From Snodgrassella alvi (GTDB taxonomy: Bacteria > Pseudomonadota > Gammaproteobacteria > Burkholderiales > Neisseriaceae), in the NCBI RefSeq assembly GCF_002777825.1, contig NZ_MEIR01000002.1, forward strand, positions 1 through 55,852: a stretch of 55,852 nt of DNA, written 5' to 3'. Of the stretch, positions 8,186 to 19,040 are shown piece after piece (the stretch's first letter is position 1; every line of letters starts with the position of its first letter). The notes under the pieces were generated by a model. That model was not told where the DNA came from. It made no database searches and worked only from the letters and a program-made list of their open reading frames with translations. A program made the translations under genes and the position numbers.

Positions 8186-8968
8186 TCAATGATTCAGGTA
8201 AGGACTATTGCTGGGTAAAGGGATAACACCATTGTCGGCCAGTACCTGTGGCTTAACAGGCTGGGGCAGTGGCTGTGCATTAAACTGATGCAGACAGGCG
8301 GCAAAATCAGTAAACGGAATTTCCCGCGCACCGAAGCTGGCCAAATAATCGGTATAAACCTGACAGTCAATCAGCGGTACACCCTGCTGCTGCAAATAGT
8401 GTACAGCATGGACAAAGGCAATTTTGGAAGCATCGCCGGCATGGGCAAACATGGACTCCCCATAAAATATCTGCCCAAGCAGCACGCCGTATAAACCGCC
8501 TGCCAGAAAGGTCTGCCCCTCCGCGTTCTGATACCAGCATTCAAATGAACAGGCATGCTGCTGTTGATGCAGCGTGTAATACGCCTGTTGCATTTCCGGC
8601 ACCAGCCATGTGCCGTTCTGGCCATTACGTGGCGTTTGCGCGCAGTTGGCAATAACCTGCTGGAAAGCATAATTCATTGTTACCGAATAGGCTTTATTAC
8701 GCAGATTTTTTGCTAGCGAACGGCTGATTTTCAATTCGGCCGGAAGCAATACCATCCGCTGCGCAAAAGCCCACCACATGATTGGTTCATCAGGCGCATA
8801 CCATGGAAAAATACCTCGCTGATATGCGGCCAGTATTCGTGCCGGGCTTAAATCGCCACCAATGGCTACCAGCCCATCACGCTGACGTTGTGCAGACGCA
8901 ATATCAGGGAAATTCAGACTTTCACTGTCTAGCACCGGAATACATGACGGGTATTCAGGCTCGCTCAT
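8186..8968 (-). CDS. aat: Leucyl/phenylalanyl-tRNA--protein transferase
   Basis: Aat attaches Leu or Phe from aminoacyl-tRNA to proteins with N-terminal Lys or Arg, marking them for ClpS/ClpAP (the N-degron pathway). The protein has 260 residues, including the family block GIFPWY near residue 52, MWWAFAQRMVL and the GNAT-like core GGLYGVLLGQIFYGESMF. The C-terminal 30 residues are proline-rich and variable. The start at 8968 has GGAA upstream. It lies between fur and dapD on the minus strand and may be co-transcribed with either. Confidence 0.96.
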   Translation of the reverse strand: MSEPEYPSCIPVLDSESLNFPDIASAQRQRDGLVAIGGDLSPARILAAYQRGIFPWYAPDEPIMWWAFAQRMVLLPAELKISRSLAKNLRNKAYSVTMNYAFQQVIANCAQTPRNGQNGTWLVPEMQQAYYTLHQQQHACSFECWYQNAEGQTFLAGGLYGVLLGQIFYGESMFAHAGDASKIAFVHAVHYLQQQGVPLIDCQVYTDYLASFGAREIPFTDFAACLHQFNAQPLPQPVKPQVLADNGVIPLPSNSPYLNH

Positions 8969-8990
8969 GCCTATATTTCCTGCCCGTTAC

Positions 8991-9425
8991 TTACAGATAT
9001 TTATTATCAAGTGGCTGACATTCACTACACACACCATACATATACAATGCATGGTCAACAATGCGGTAGCCGTTATCGTCGGCAATTTTCTTTTGCAGCT
9101 GTTCAATCTCTTCACTGCAAAACTCGGTTACTTTACCGCACTTAATACATACGAGGTGGTCATGATGGCCGCCTCGATTCAGTTCGTATACCGCCTTGCC
9201 AGTTTCAAAATGATGGCGCAGCAGAATATTAGCCTGTTCAAACTGAGTAAGCACCCGGTAAATGGTAGCTACACCGATTTCCACCCCCTCATCCAGCAAG
9301 CGGCGGTACACATCTTCTGCACTCATGTGCAATTCAGGCTGAGCTTCAAATAGCTCCAGAATCTTCAGTCTGGGGCCAGTCACCTTTAAACCGTTATCTT
9401 TCAATTGAGCTACATTGTTATTCAT
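8991..9425 (-). CDS. fur: Ferric uptake regulator
   Basis: This is the iron-responsive repressor that, with Fe2+, blocks iron-acquisition genes. The 144-residue protein has the N-terminal winged helix (KVTGPRLKIL, then GVATIYRVLTQFE), the metal-binding stretch GGHHDHLVCIKCGKV with Cys residues in CIKC, and a second CSEC pair near the C-terminus. The gene is divergent from bamE, the usual Neisseria order. A plausible target in this window is the palindrome before the siderophore-binding lipoprotein gene at 20297-20344. Confidence 0.97.
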   Translation of the reverse strand: MNNNVAQLKDNGLKVTGPRLKILELFEAQPELHMSAEDVYRRLLDEGVEIGVATIYRVLTQFEQANILLRHHFETGKAVYELNRGGHHDHLVCIKCGKVTEFCSEEIEQLQKKIADDNGYRIVDHALYMYGVCSECQPLDNKYL

Positions 9426-9554
9426 GACGCTTATTTCACCACGATCTGATAATACTCGCTATAATACGCACTTTTAAGGCAATTGCCCACTGGGTGCCAT
9501 ACAATGTCGCCATCGCCATTGCTAACTGTTTCGTCCCAGCTCCGAGGTATCAGC

Positions 9555-10752
<1,198 letters not shown>

Positions 10753-10906
10753 GCATAGCAAGAAATTATTGTCACACGACTAGTCATTAATCCGGCTAGC
10801 CTTGTATACTTGTTTCATTCATATACACCGCAACTAATCAACTTTAACCAAATAAACCTCTCAACTGATTTATTTCCAAACAACAATTAGATATAGCAGA
10901 TATTGA

Positions 10907-10942
10907 CAGGCCATTGTCAGTAGCAATGGCCTGAAAAATTTT
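10907..10942 (+). terminator. Hairpin between convergent dapB and the copper-storage-like gene
   Basis: CAGGCCATTG (10907-10916) and CAATGGCCTG (10924-10933) form a perfect 10-bp stem with a 7-base loop, followed on the plus strand by AAAAATTTT. The T-run is weak, but the location downstream of dapB suits a terminator. Confidence 0.6.
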
Positions 10943-10948
10943 GTGATC

Positions 10949-11278
10949 TCAGGCAGCCATGGCCATGCATTTATCTGCACAGGCATTGCAGGCTTCAGCG
11001 CAGCGCTGGCAGTGATCCATATTAAACCGACCACATTCCTGCGCACAAGCACGGCACACCTGAGCACATAGCTGACATACCTGTACGACAAAAACACTGT
11101 TCTTACACATAAAATTAACTGCAAGTGCACACATTTCAGCACATTGCAGATCCAAACTGATGCATTTAGCCATCATTTTGACATCATCTTCTTGCAGACA
11201 GGCTGTTGAGCAATACTGGCACAAGGCTATACAACAATTACATGCTTCTACACATTCCTTAAATTTCAATGCATCCAT
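10949..11278 (-). CDS. Cysteine-rich four-helix-bundle copper-storage (Csp/DUF326) protein
   Basis: The protein has 109 residues with 21 cysteines, mostly spaced i, i+3/i+4 (ACNCC, LCQYC, VCQLCAQVCRACAQEC, CQRCAEACNACADKC). This is the pattern of Csp proteins, in which cysteines line a four-helix bundle and hold many Cu(I) ions. There is no signal peptide, as in the cytosolic Csp3 type. The ATG at 11278 is preferred because AAGGA lies eight bases before it; the frame opens earlier at 11299. It is monocistronic and converges with dapB. Copper storage or detoxification is known for the family and inferred here. Confidence 0.85.
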   Translation of the reverse strand: MDALKFKECVEACNCCIALCQYCSTACLQEDDVKMMAKCISLDLQCAEMCALAVNFMCKNSVFVVQVCQLCAQVCRACAQECGRFNMDHCQRCAEACNACADKCMAMAA

Positions 11279-11951
11279 GATTCGCATCCTTTTCAACAAT
11301 GTTTTGATTTAACAAGAGAAATCAAAAATCAGTCTATAAAACCATAGCGCATATTGCAATCCGGCCAGAAGTAAATAAATATATGATTTAGAAATGTTTA
11401 TTTAATTTTTAGTAGCAAATAATCAATATATGCCAAATATACAATATCAACTGCCTGTTACTGTAAATTGGCCAGTGGAAAACTCAGGAATGATTTTTAA
11501 AATTGATGTTTTAAATGATTATTTTCTAAATATACTTTTATTTGTCTTTCAAGCCCGCATTGTAAGAAAATGGATTGAATAATTAATAGGCACTGTTTCA
11601 CTACAAAGTAACACAGTAATATGACAGTCGATAGAAAATATGGTTTAACCCTTTGTATACCAAATATTATTTAATACAATTTGTACACAATACTTTAACT
11701 GCCGCGCGGATAAATGTTCCGCAATCGCGCTCAATTATAACAATAGTTGTATTTCTGCCCACATTTAAATCATTTCAGCCCAATCATTACTCGCAGCCGG
11801 CATGTACGTTTATTTTGTGCTTATCTCTGGATGGCTGCGGCAATGGTTTTATCTAACCATCCAGTCTGACAATAACGATATTAATCAGCAGCATATTGAA
11901 AATCAAATGAACAGCCCCATTTCAATATCCTGATATTTAAAGGAATTTATT
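11279..11951. other. Long AT-rich interval with one possible small ORF
   Basis: About 670 bases lie between the copper-storage-like gene and the DksA-like gene. Apart from the possible small protein at 11802-11933, I see no gene. It must contain the promoters of both flanking divergent genes, but no boxes are clear enough to name. Confidence 0.45.
11802..11933 (+). CDS. Possible small membrane protein, 43 residues
   Basis: An open frame begins MYVYFVLISGWLRQWFYLTI: one hydrophobic, tryptophan-bearing segment followed by a polar tail. It ends 18 bases before the DksA-like start, so it could form a leader or a co-translated partner. There is no good ribosome binding site. The frame is open upstream to about 11769 without a better start. 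It may be chance. Confidence 0.22.
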   Translation: MYVYFVLISGWLRQWFYLTIQSDNNDINQQHIENQMNSPISIS

Positions 11952-12224
11952 ATGGCTAGTGGATGGGCTTCAGATGATGCTGTCAACCAGCAGATAGAGA
12001 GCACAATAGCAGATGCCCTCAATCATGTACGCCAGCAGATGGAACAGGCAACAGAAAGTGCAGAATTTTGTGAAGAATGTGGTGAAGCTATTCCATTAGC
12101 GCGCCGGCAGGCAATTCAGGGCGTGCGCTTTTGTGTTGGCTGTCAAACCGAACGTGATAAGGAAATACAGAAAACATTCAGTTTATATAACCGGCGCGGC
12201 AGTAAGGACAGTCAGCTACGCTAG
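11952..12224 (+). CDS. DksA/TraR-family zinc-finger protein
   Basis: The 90-residue protein has the C4 zinc finger C40-x2-C43-x17-C61-x2-C64 (CEECGEAIPLARR, then GVRFCVGCQ), the signature of short TraR/YbiI-type DksA homologues. It lacks the long coiled coil of DksA itself but has a short N-terminal helix. Such proteins bind the RNA polymerase secondary channel and change promoter choice; many come from phages and plasmids. The ATG at 11952 has AAAGGA nine to ten bases upstream. It stands alone between two gene-poor stretches. Confidence 0.85.
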   Translation: MASGWASDDAVNQQIESTIADALNHVRQQMEQATESAEFCEECGEAIPLARRQAIQGVRFCVGCQTERDKEIQKTFSLYNRRGSKDSQLR

Positions 12225-12773
12225 ACTGATTGAATTGGGCTATAGGCATAGATTGAATGGCCTGCACTGCGCAAAGATTCACACAATTTCTATTTAAATG
12301 ATAAATATTTATTGCAAAAAGCGATGGTAATGGCCTGAAATTCAGTGTTTGAAGTCAGTATGAAGCTTTAAGCTTACTACTGATGTACAGGTATTATTTC
12401 TGTAGTTGAATTTGAAAAACTTGTTTGGCACAATTAGTCTGATATGCTTAAAGCAGTAAATCAGCCCGATAGAAAATCGGTTTGATAATCATAACTAACT
12501 ATGCCATTAAGTGTATAAGTTCTATCCGTTGCCACTAACAGCAATATGGATGATTGACACATCGCCAACCTGATCTGCACACATTAATGAACATGCTTTT
12601 AGTAGCACATATCTGCATGCAACTGCTTTTCATTGCAGGCAAGCACTATGCTGTATCTTTCTAATTGTATAAAAATCACTATATCCGATAAACAGACTTT
12701 ATCCGGGTTTAATTAGTAGTTTCTGGTTTACCAGCTACAATGCATACAGCCAGATATAGCATACTTCAGCGGT
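12225..12773. other. Gene-free interval, nothing recognised
   Basis: There are 549 A/T-rich bases between the DksA-like gene and the convergent S24 repressor gene. I see no reading frame with coding character, no strong terminator and no RNA gene. Confidence 0.5.
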
Positions 12774-13517
12774 TTAGATTTTGCGACCAAACCACTCTAC
12801 TTTGCCGATAATTTCAAAATCCTGTTCGGTATTAGCCAAATCGATCGTGAATGGTTCATAAGCATTATTGGCTGATGTTACCAGCAATTGATTATTTGGT
12901 TTAAGTTGTGTACGTTTAACCAGAATATTCTTTCCTATGCGTAACACATACAGGCCATCGCCTCCAGCTTTTTTACTGTGATTAATCAGGACATGATCGC
13001 CATCGTTTAGCACACCGGTCATGCTGTCATCCTTGACAATCAGGGTACTGAGTTTTTGCGGATCAACATTCAGATAATTTTCCAGCCAATTACGGTTAAA
13101 GGCAATGGTACACATTGCTTTGCCTTCTGTGGCTTCAATATTATCCGGATTTTCGGTTGAACATACTGGAATAAATGCATAATCGCTAGCACATACTGCA
13201 TGGTGATGGTTGCCATAACCACAATCGGTTTCACCGATGGGCGTGTTCTTTGCCAGTGGATTAGGCAGTTCTGCGTAATACTTTGCACTTTTCTGATCAA
13301 ATTTTGGCCCTATGCCTGTTGCCAGCCATTTTATTTCTACCTGTGCAACACGAGCTATTTTTATCAAATTGGTAGTACTGGGTTCTGCTCCGTCTCTAAC
13401 CCATTTTGATGCTGTTGGGTACGCTACCTCTACTCTTCTGGACAACTCAGATACACTGCCGAGAATATCCACTACTTCCTGCATTCTGGAGGCAAAGCCA
13501 ACATTAAAATTTTCCAT
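12774..13517 (-). CDS. Helix-turn-helix/S24-peptidase-type repressor (CI/LexA-like)
   Basis: The protein has 247 residues. An N-terminal lambda-type HTH (about 10-60, SELSRRVEVAYPTASKWVRD) is followed by a linker with a His-rich patch (GNHHHAV) and a C-terminal S24 domain. The dyad Ser165 (KDDSMTG) and Lys201 (ILVKRTQ) are both present, 36 apart as in LexA. The position where a cleavage site is expected (about 36 residues before Ser165) reads EATEG, not Ala-Gly or Cys-Gly; the nearest Cys-Gly is at 99-100, too far away. SOS-type self-cleavage is therefore doubtful. No phage genes are nearby. The start has GAAGG upstream. Confidence 0.85.
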   Translation of the reverse strand: MENFNVGFASRMQEVVDILGSVSELSRRVEVAYPTASKWVRDGAEPSTTNLIKIARVAQVEIKWLATGIGPKFDQKSAKYYAELPNPLAKNTPIGETDCGYGNHHHAVCASDYAFIPVCSTENPDNIEATEGKAMCTIAFNRNWLENYLNVDPQKLSTLIVKDDSMTGVLNDGDHVLINHSKKAGGDGLYVLRIGKNILVKRTQLKPNNQLLVTSANNAYEPFTIDLANTEQDFEIIGKVEWFGRKI

Positions 13518-13547
13518 ATTTGAATTACCTTCAAATAAAAATAATGT

Positions 13548-13641
13548 AAGGTTTAATTTAAAATTTATTATTAAACAATCATTTACAATTTAGAGTTTAA
13601 TTAAATACAACATTCAGCTATATAAAATTAAATTAAACCTT
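13548..13641. promoter_or_regulatory. Operator cluster upstream of the S24 repressor
   Basis: AAGGTTTAATTTA (13548-13560) occurs in exact inverted form at 13629-13641, and a related element, GAGTTTAATTAAA, lies between them near 13593-13605. Three similar sites spread over 94 bases, starting 31 bases upstream of the repressor start, resemble a phage-type multi-site operator used for autoregulation. Confidence 0.55.
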
Positions 13642-13667
13642 GCTAAAAATAACTTTTGCGATATAAT
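13640..13667 (+). promoter_or_regulatory. Promoter-like sequence divergent from the S24 repressor
   Basis: TTGCTA (13640-13645) and TATAAT (13662-13667) are spaced by 16 bases on the plus strand, and the -35 overlaps the right operator arm. It would be controlled by the repressor. No open reading frame with coding character lies downstream before moaC, so it may make a non-coding RNA or be left over from a lost gene. Confidence 0.4.
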
Positions 13668-14587
13668 TTAGCATGTGTATATATTAGGAGTAGCAATTCA
13701 ACACATTAAATATATTCCAAACTAACATTATAAATTTAAGCCAAAGTTGCTATTTAAACTTACTGGTGTAGCATCAATTACTAGTACTGCACTACAACTG
13801 CTTAATATGATATCTCTATCGGGTAAGTGTTGATGATACCATGCCGTCATGTACAAGAAAATGCTTGGACATGAGTTAATTTGCGCCTAAATCACTATAT
13901 AATCATTCAGGCAATCGTAAGTTAACACGTAATATTACAACCATTGATAAAGTTTGCTTTATATAAGGGGCAAGCTATAAACTATTATATGTGAATTTGT
14001 GTTAATTTTATATCCTTTCTTTCATAAAATAAACATAAGTTATTCTATAATTAAACTTGAATAATTATTTATTTAAAACTGATTTTTTCTGGTTTATCTT
14101 ACTGCTTACTATCCTTTCAGTTCATAAAACTTGTAATATTCTAAATATAAACTCAATTTGTACAACAAAAAACTTAAATTTATTCATACAAGTTAATTTG
14201 TAAATACATCTGATTATATCATTAATCTATTATCAAGATTTATCATTATTTTAATGCAAATGGAATATTATTCAATCTTCATTTCAGTTTTACTTATCTT
14301 TTTTATTCAGATATTAAAAGAAATGTTACTTCAAAGTTAAAAATAGCTCGCTGCGTAACAATATGAAATATATAAAAATTGTTAGCTATGGAATGTTCTG
14401 TGGTCAATACTCGGATGAATAGACAGTTTCTGGATCATCTGGATATTTTATTAACGAAAGTTTCAAAAATTAAATGGCTTTTCCTGTTACAGAATGTTTT
14501 AAGTTCAATAAATTATCATTACAGGTTGAATGATTACCGCTAGATGCAGCCAGTGATATTCACTAACTGCAAATGCTGATCATTATT
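13668..14587. other. AT-rich interval without a recognisable gene
   Basis: About 920 bases are strongly A/T-rich and broken by stops in all frames. The longest small frame noted is 14388-14543 (51 codons, no ribosome binding site). The base composition is unlike the flanking core genes. It may be the remnant of a lost element once controlled by the S24 repressor. Confidence 0.45.
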
Positions 14588-15073
14588 TCAGGGCTGACGC
14601 TGCCAACTGCCGGATTGACCACCTTCTTTATGTTGCAGACAAATGTCACTGATGGTCATGCTGCGGTCTACAGCCTTGAGCATATCGTAAATCGTCAGCA
14701 GGCCGATGCTGGCTGCGGTTAATGCTTCCATTTCCACGCCAGTCTGCCCCGTATTTTCGGTTTGTACGCAGATAGTTATACTGCGCTTTTCATTATCAAG
14801 GCTGAAATCCACATTTACGCGAGTTAGAGCGATGGGATGACACAGGGGAATTAGATTACTGGTTTGTTTGGCCGCCTGTATAGCTGCAATCCGGGCTACA
14901 CTAAGTACATCACCTTTTTTGCTGTCACCGCTCAGTATTTTGCTATAGGCATTGTCGTTGACACTAATTATACCGCTTGCAATGGCAATACGCTTACTGT
15001 GTGGCTTGGCACCTACGTCTACCATATGAGCTTCGCCACGGCTATTGAAATGAGTTAACTCGTCTGAATTCAT
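14588..15073 (-). CDS. moaC: Cyclic pyranopterin monophosphate synthase
   Basis: MoaC converts 3',8-cyclo-dihydro-GTP to cPMP in molybdenum-cofactor synthesis. The 161-residue protein contains the family motifs NLIPLCHPIALT (the active-site Cys-His-Pro), GVEMEALTAASIGLLTIYDM and KAVDRSM. Length is normal. It is divergent from mog, another Moco gene, with 70 bases between the starts, so the pair shares a control region. The rest of the Moco pathway is not in this window. Confidence 0.96.
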   Translation of the reverse strand: MNSDELTHFNSRGEAHMVDVGAKPHSKRIAIASGIISVNDNAYSKILSGDSKKGDVLSVARIAAIQAAKQTSNLIPLCHPIALTRVNVDFSLDNEKRSITICVQTENTGQTGVEMEALTAASIGLLTIYDMLKAVDRSMTISDICLQHKEGGQSGSWQRQP

Positions 15074-15143
15074 CTTGCTTCACTGACAGGCTAAAAGGTC
15101 TATATTACAATAATTGCCTTTTTGCTGCTGGGAATGGTTTGAT

Positions 15144-15719
15144 ATGAGTACATTACCTTTATTAAAAATTGGTCTGGTTTCTATTAGTGACCGGGCATCT
15201 ACTGGTGTCTATGCTGATCAGGGTTTGCCGGAATTGAAAAAATGGTTGCAGCGGGCGGTATTGAATCCGCTGGAACTGGTCGAACATCTAATACCGGATG
15301 AGCAGGCTCTGATTGAAAGTACGCTGACGCAGCTAGCGGATGAGGAAGCGTGTCCGCTGATTCTTACTACTGGCGGCACTGGCCCCTATCTGCGCGATGT
15401 TACACCAGAAGCAACGCTGGCAGTGGCCGACCGGGTAATTCCAGGCTTTGGCGAACTGATGCGGCAAATCAGTTTACACTTTACGCCCACGGCTATTCTG
15501 TCGCGTCAGGTAGGCGTATTGCGTGGAAACAGTCTGATTTTGAATTTACCCGGTAAACCATCTGCCATTGCCGAAACGCTGGGCGGGGTAAAAGATGAAC
15601 AGGGAAAAACGCTGATTCCGGGGATTTTTGCTTCGATACCGATTGCAGTGGATGCTGTTGGCGGCCCCCTGATTCAGACTGATGCTGATTTCTGTCCGGT
15701 AGTATTGCCCAAGCACTGA
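15144..15719 (+). CDS. mog: Molybdopterin adenylyltransferase
   Basis: Mog adenylates molybdopterin before metal insertion. The 191-residue protein is a MogA/MoaB fold with GLVSISDRAS, the hallmark TTGGTGPYLRDVTPEA (nucleotide and MPT site) and LPGKPSAIAETLGG. The long Mog-type C-terminal part distinguishes it from the shorter MoaB. The ATG at 15144 is preferred over the earlier in-frame start at 15114, which adds an unlikely WEWF-containing stretch. It is divergent from moaC. Confidence 0.93.
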   Translation: MSTLPLLKIGLVSISDRASTGVYADQGLPELKKWLQRAVLNPLELVEHLIPDEQALIESTLTQLADEEACPLILTTGGTGPYLRDVTPEATLAVADRVIPGFGELMRQISLHFTPTAILSRQVGVLRGNSLILNLPGKPSAIAETLGGVKDEQGKTLIPGIFASIPIAVDAVGGPLIQTDADFCPVVLPKH

Positions 15720-16065
15720 TACCCATAGCTTGGTAGCCGAACACCATTTTAAAATTCACTCTCTTCTGCTGTATTTAGCTCATGATACGGGTTGATCGAT
15801 CGATTATTTGGATTTTTACCACATACCAGGCAGTACATAGCAACCGGCCATAAGGTATATGAATGAGCATAAATAATTCAAAATAGTGTTTAGAGGTCGA
15901 ATTGGCTCTGCTACTAGAAATATTGCAGATTTGTATAAAAACCGCACAGTAAAACTGAAAGCACCTGCAATAACGGCATAGAAGCAGAAGAATTTTTATG
16001 TGTAAGCACTTATTGGTTTGTTACTGCAATTGCACTGTGCCCGATGCTGATGGTTTTTCAGCAAT
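15720..16065. other. Interval between mog and the pntB terminator
   Basis: About 350 bases have no convincing reading frame. Nothing recognised other than the shared terminator that follows. Confidence 0.5.
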
Positions 16066-16100
16066 AAAAAACAGTCTGGATGGTTTCCAGACTGTTTTTT
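16066..16100. terminator. Strong bidirectional intrinsic terminator
   Basis: AAAAAACAGTCTGGA and TTCCAGACTGTTTTTT form a stem of about 15 bp with a 4-base loop (16066-16100). On the minus strand it sits just after the pntB stop and ends the pntAB transcript. Confidence 0.92.
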
Positions 16101-16109
16101 AACTATCAC

Positions 16110-17489
16110 TTAAATATTTTTATCTACTTCGTCCAATGTCGCTTTAGCATCACCAAAACACATTTTGACATTTTCTTCATAGAAAAGCGGATTATCCACA
16201 CCCGCATAGCCAGATTGCATGGAACGCTTAAATACAATCACATTTTTGGCTTCCCATACATGTAGTACTGGCATACCGGCAATGGGGCTATTCGGATCAG
16301 TAACTGCTGCTGGATTAACCGTATCATTGGCACCAATCACCAGCACTACATCAGTATCACTGAAATCATCATTGATTTCGTCCATTTCCAGTACTACATC
16401 ATAAGGTACTTTGGCTTCCGCCAACAGTACATTCATATGCCCGGGCAGGCGGCCGGCTACTGGATGAATACCGAAGCGCACATTCACACCCTGCTGGCGC
16501 AATTTGGCCGTGATACTGGCCACTGCATTCTGAGCATGTGCCACAGCCATGCCATAGCCCGGGGTAATGATAACACTATGCGCATTTTTCAATGCTTCAG
16601 CTACCTGTTCCGGTTTGATTTCCTGCACTTCACCGGCAGGGGTATTGTCGCCACTGGCTGCTACTGGCGCTGCACCAAAACCACCGCCAATCACTGCCAG
16701 AAACTTGCGGTTCATGGCCTGACACATGATATACGACAGAATGGCACCGGAAGAACCCACCAGCGCACCAGTAACAATCAGTAAATCATTGTCGAGCATA
16801 AAACCGGCAGCGGCAGCAGCCCAGCCTGAATAGGAGTTGAGCATGGAAATTACTACTGGCATATCCGCCCCGCCAATTGAGGCTACCAGATGGTAGCCGA
16901 AGGCCAGTGCAATCAGGGTCATCACAATCAGGGCAAAACCGGAACCATCTGCACCCACAAACCACAGCATCAGCAGGAAAGACAATACCAAGGCGGCCAG
17001 ATTAAGCAGATGGCGGTGCGGCAGTTGCAGAGGGCTGCTGGCAATTTTGCCATTCAGTTTACCCCACGCCACCAGAGAGCCGCTAAATGTGACCGCACCG
17101 ATAAATACACCCAGAAAAACTTCAATCAAGTGAATGTTGAACATATCCGAATCTACATCGTGCGGGTCGATGTAGCTATTAAAGCCTACCAGTACAGCGG
17201 CCAGACCAACAAAGCTGTGCAGCATGGCAATCAGCTCCGGCATCTGGGTCATCTCTACTTTTTTAGCCTGTTGCAGCCCAACTGCGCCACCTATTACCAT
17301 GGCAATAATCACCCAGCCCAATCCGTGTGCGTCTTGGCTGAAAACAGTAGCAATCAGGGCGATGGCCATGCCGGCTATCCCCATATAGCAGCCGCGTCTG
17401 GCACTTTCTTGCTGCGACAGCCCGGCCAGACTCAGAATAAACAATACGGCAGCAACGATGTAGGCGGCAGTTACGATACCTTGAGACAT
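16110..17489 (-). CDS. pntB: NAD(P) transhydrogenase subunit beta
   Basis: PntB is the membrane and NADP(H)-binding subunit of the proton-pumping transhydrogenase, which makes NADPH from NADH at the expense of proton motive force. The 459-residue protein has about nine membrane helices (1-260), then domain III with [28 protein letters not shown] and [12 protein letters not shown]. The start at 17489 has GGGAGAAACAGG upstream. It follows pntA after 12 bases. Confidence 0.97.
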   Translation of the reverse strand: MSQGIVTAAYIVAAVLFILSLAGLSQQESARRGCYMGIAGMAIALIATVFSQDAHGLGWVIIAMVIGGAVGLQQAKKVEMTQMPELIAMLHSFVGLAAVLVGFNSYIDPHDVDSDMFNIHLIEVFLGVFIGAVTFSGSLVAWGKLNGKIASSPLQLPHRHLLNLAALVLSFLLMLWFVGADGSGFALIVMTLIALAFGYHLVASIGGADMPVVISMLNSYSGWAAAAAGFMLDNDLLIVTGALVGSSGAILSYIMCQAMNRKFLAVIGGGFGAAPVAASGDNTPAGEVQEIKPEQVAEALKNAHSVIITPGYGMAVAHAQNAVASITAKLRQQGVNVRFGIHPVAGRLPGHMNVLLAEAKVPYDVVLEMDEINDDFSDTDVVLVIGANDTVNPAAVTDPNSPIAGMPVLHVWEAKNVIVFKRSMQSGYAGVDNPLFYEENVKMCFGDAKATLDEVDKNI

Positions 17490-17501
17490 CCTGTTTCTCC
17501 C

Positions 17502-19040
17502 TTACTTACGAAACATATTGAGCATACGACGGGTAACAGCAAAACCGCCGAAGATATTGATACTGACAATGGCCACTGCAATAAAGGCCAGCAACGACAC
17601 AAAACCATGTCCCTGCCCGATTTGCAGCAATGCACCCAGTACAATAATGCCGGAAATGGCGTTGGTTACCGACATTAACGGCGTATGCAGGGAATGATTT
17701 ACATTCCATACTACAAAGTAGCCCACGACGCAGGACAGTACAAACACCATAAAGTGGTTGAGAAAGGCCACCGGAGCCACGGCGCCAACCCATAACACCA
17801 GCATAACGGCAATGGCCGCCCAAATTATTTTTTTCTTTGCTGTATCAGGCTGTACTGCCGGCGCAGCAGTGGTGGGCGCTGCGGCCTTTGGTGCCGCTTT
17901 AGGTGCGGCAGACACTTGAATGGGTGGTGGCGGATACATGCTGTTGCCTTCATGGGTAACAGTCATGTTACGGATAATCACGTCTTCAAAGCTCAGTGCT
18001 AATTCACCATCCTTATTAGGCGTGAGTAATTTAGCCAGATTAACCAGATTGGTGCCATATAATTGTGAAGACTGGCCAGCTAGCCGGTTGGCCATATCGG
18101 TATAGCCAATTATTTTCACGCCATTGGCTGTAGTAATGATTTTACCGGCCTCGGTATATTCGCAGTTACCACCAGTTGCAGCAGCCAGATCAACGATTAC
18201 TGAACCTTCGCGCATACTGTCTACCATATCGCGGGTAATCAGTTTTGGGGCTGGTTTGCCCGGAATCGCGGCCGTGGTAATGATGATATCAACCTGTCTG
18301 GCCTGTTCGGCAAACAGTTTCATTTCTGCTTCAATGTAGGCAGCACTCATGGTTTTGGCGTAGCCGTCACCACTGCTGCTTTCTTCTTCCTGATAGTCTA
18401 AATGCAGGAAATTACCACCCATGGATTCAATCTGATCGGCTACTTCTGGCCGGGTGTCAAAAGCATTGACTACGGCACCAAGCTGGCGCGCAGTTCCAAT
18501 GGCGGCCAGACCAGCCACACCGGCACCGATGACTAGTATTTCAGCCGGCGGTACTTTACCGGCAGCAGTAATCTGACCGGTAAAAAAACGGCCAAAATTT
18601 TCCGCAGCTTCGATAACGGCGCGATAGCCACTGATATTGGCCATTGAAGACAGTGCATCCATCGCCTGCGCGCGCGAAATGCGCGGAACCATATCCATGG
18701 CCAGCGCGGTAATTTTTTTCGCCTGCAACTGTTCAAGCAGTTCTGGCTGCTGTGCCGGCATAATAAAGCTAACTAGAATCGTACCTTCATTCATAGCCGC
18801 AATTTCGTTAATATTAGGCGCATTTACCTTAAATATCAGCGGGCACTGCCAGACGGTAGTAGCATCAGCCACGGTTGCACCGGCTTCATGATACAGCCCG
18901 TCAGACAGACTGGCCGCTTTGCCGGCATCATGTTCAATAATAATTTCATGCCCCAATTTAATTAGCTGGCTAACGGTTTTCGGCGTAGCCGCTACTCTGG
19001 TTTCACCGGCAAGAGATTCGCGTGGAATACCTATCTTCAT
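17502..19040 (-). CDS. pntA: NAD(P) transhydrogenase subunit alpha
   Basis: PntA holds the NAD(H)-binding domain I and part of the membrane domain. The 512-residue protein is the fused E. coli type. The N-terminal part is alanine-dehydrogenase-like ([20 protein letters not shown], then [20 protein letters not shown] as the dinucleotide loop), a linker of about 375-400 is rich in Ala and Pro, and four C-terminal membrane helices follow. The start has AAGGA six to seven bases upstream. It forms an operon with pntB. A proposed signal sequence is not needed. Confidence 0.97.
   Translation of the reverse strand: MKIGIPRESLAGETRVAATPKTVSQLIKLGHEIIIEHDAGKAASLSDGLYHEAGATVADATTVWQCPLIFKVNAPNINEIAAMNEGTILVSFIMPAQQPELLEQLQAKKITALAMDMVPRISRAQAMDALSSMANISGYRAVIEAAENFGRFFTGQITAAGKVPPAEILVIGAGVAGLAAIGTARQLGAVVNAFDTRPEVADQIESMGGNFLHLDYQEEESSSGDGYAKTMSAAYIEAEMKLFAEQARQVDIIITTAAIPGKPAPKLITRDMVDSMREGSVIVDLAAATGGNCEYTEAGKIITTANGVKIIGYTDMANRLAGQSSQLYGTNLVNLAKLLTPNKDGELALSFEDVIIRNMTVTHEGNSMYPPPPIQVSAAPKAAPKAAAPTTAAPAVQPDTAKKKIIWAAIAVMLVLWVGAVAPVAFLNHFMVFVLSCVVGYFVVWNVNHSLHTPLMSVTNAISGIIVLGALLQIGQGHGFVSLLAFIAVAIVSINIFGGFAVTRRMLNMFRK

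Noticed and set aside
9483-9554. N-terminal extension of bamE
   Set aside because: The lipoprotein signal peptide begins at 9555, so the extension would destroy export.
11653-11856. TTG-started 67-residue frame
   Set aside because: It has no ribosome site and no coding character, and it overlaps the better small frame at 11802.
16890-17678. A 262-residue open frame on the plus strand over pntB/pntA
   Set aside because: It is the antisense shadow of two well-defined transhydrogenase genes, with Gln/His-rich low-quality composition and no ribosome site.
17506-17823. A 105-residue open frame on the minus strand inside pntA
   Set aside because: It overlaps pntA in another frame; pntA is supported by clear motifs and length.
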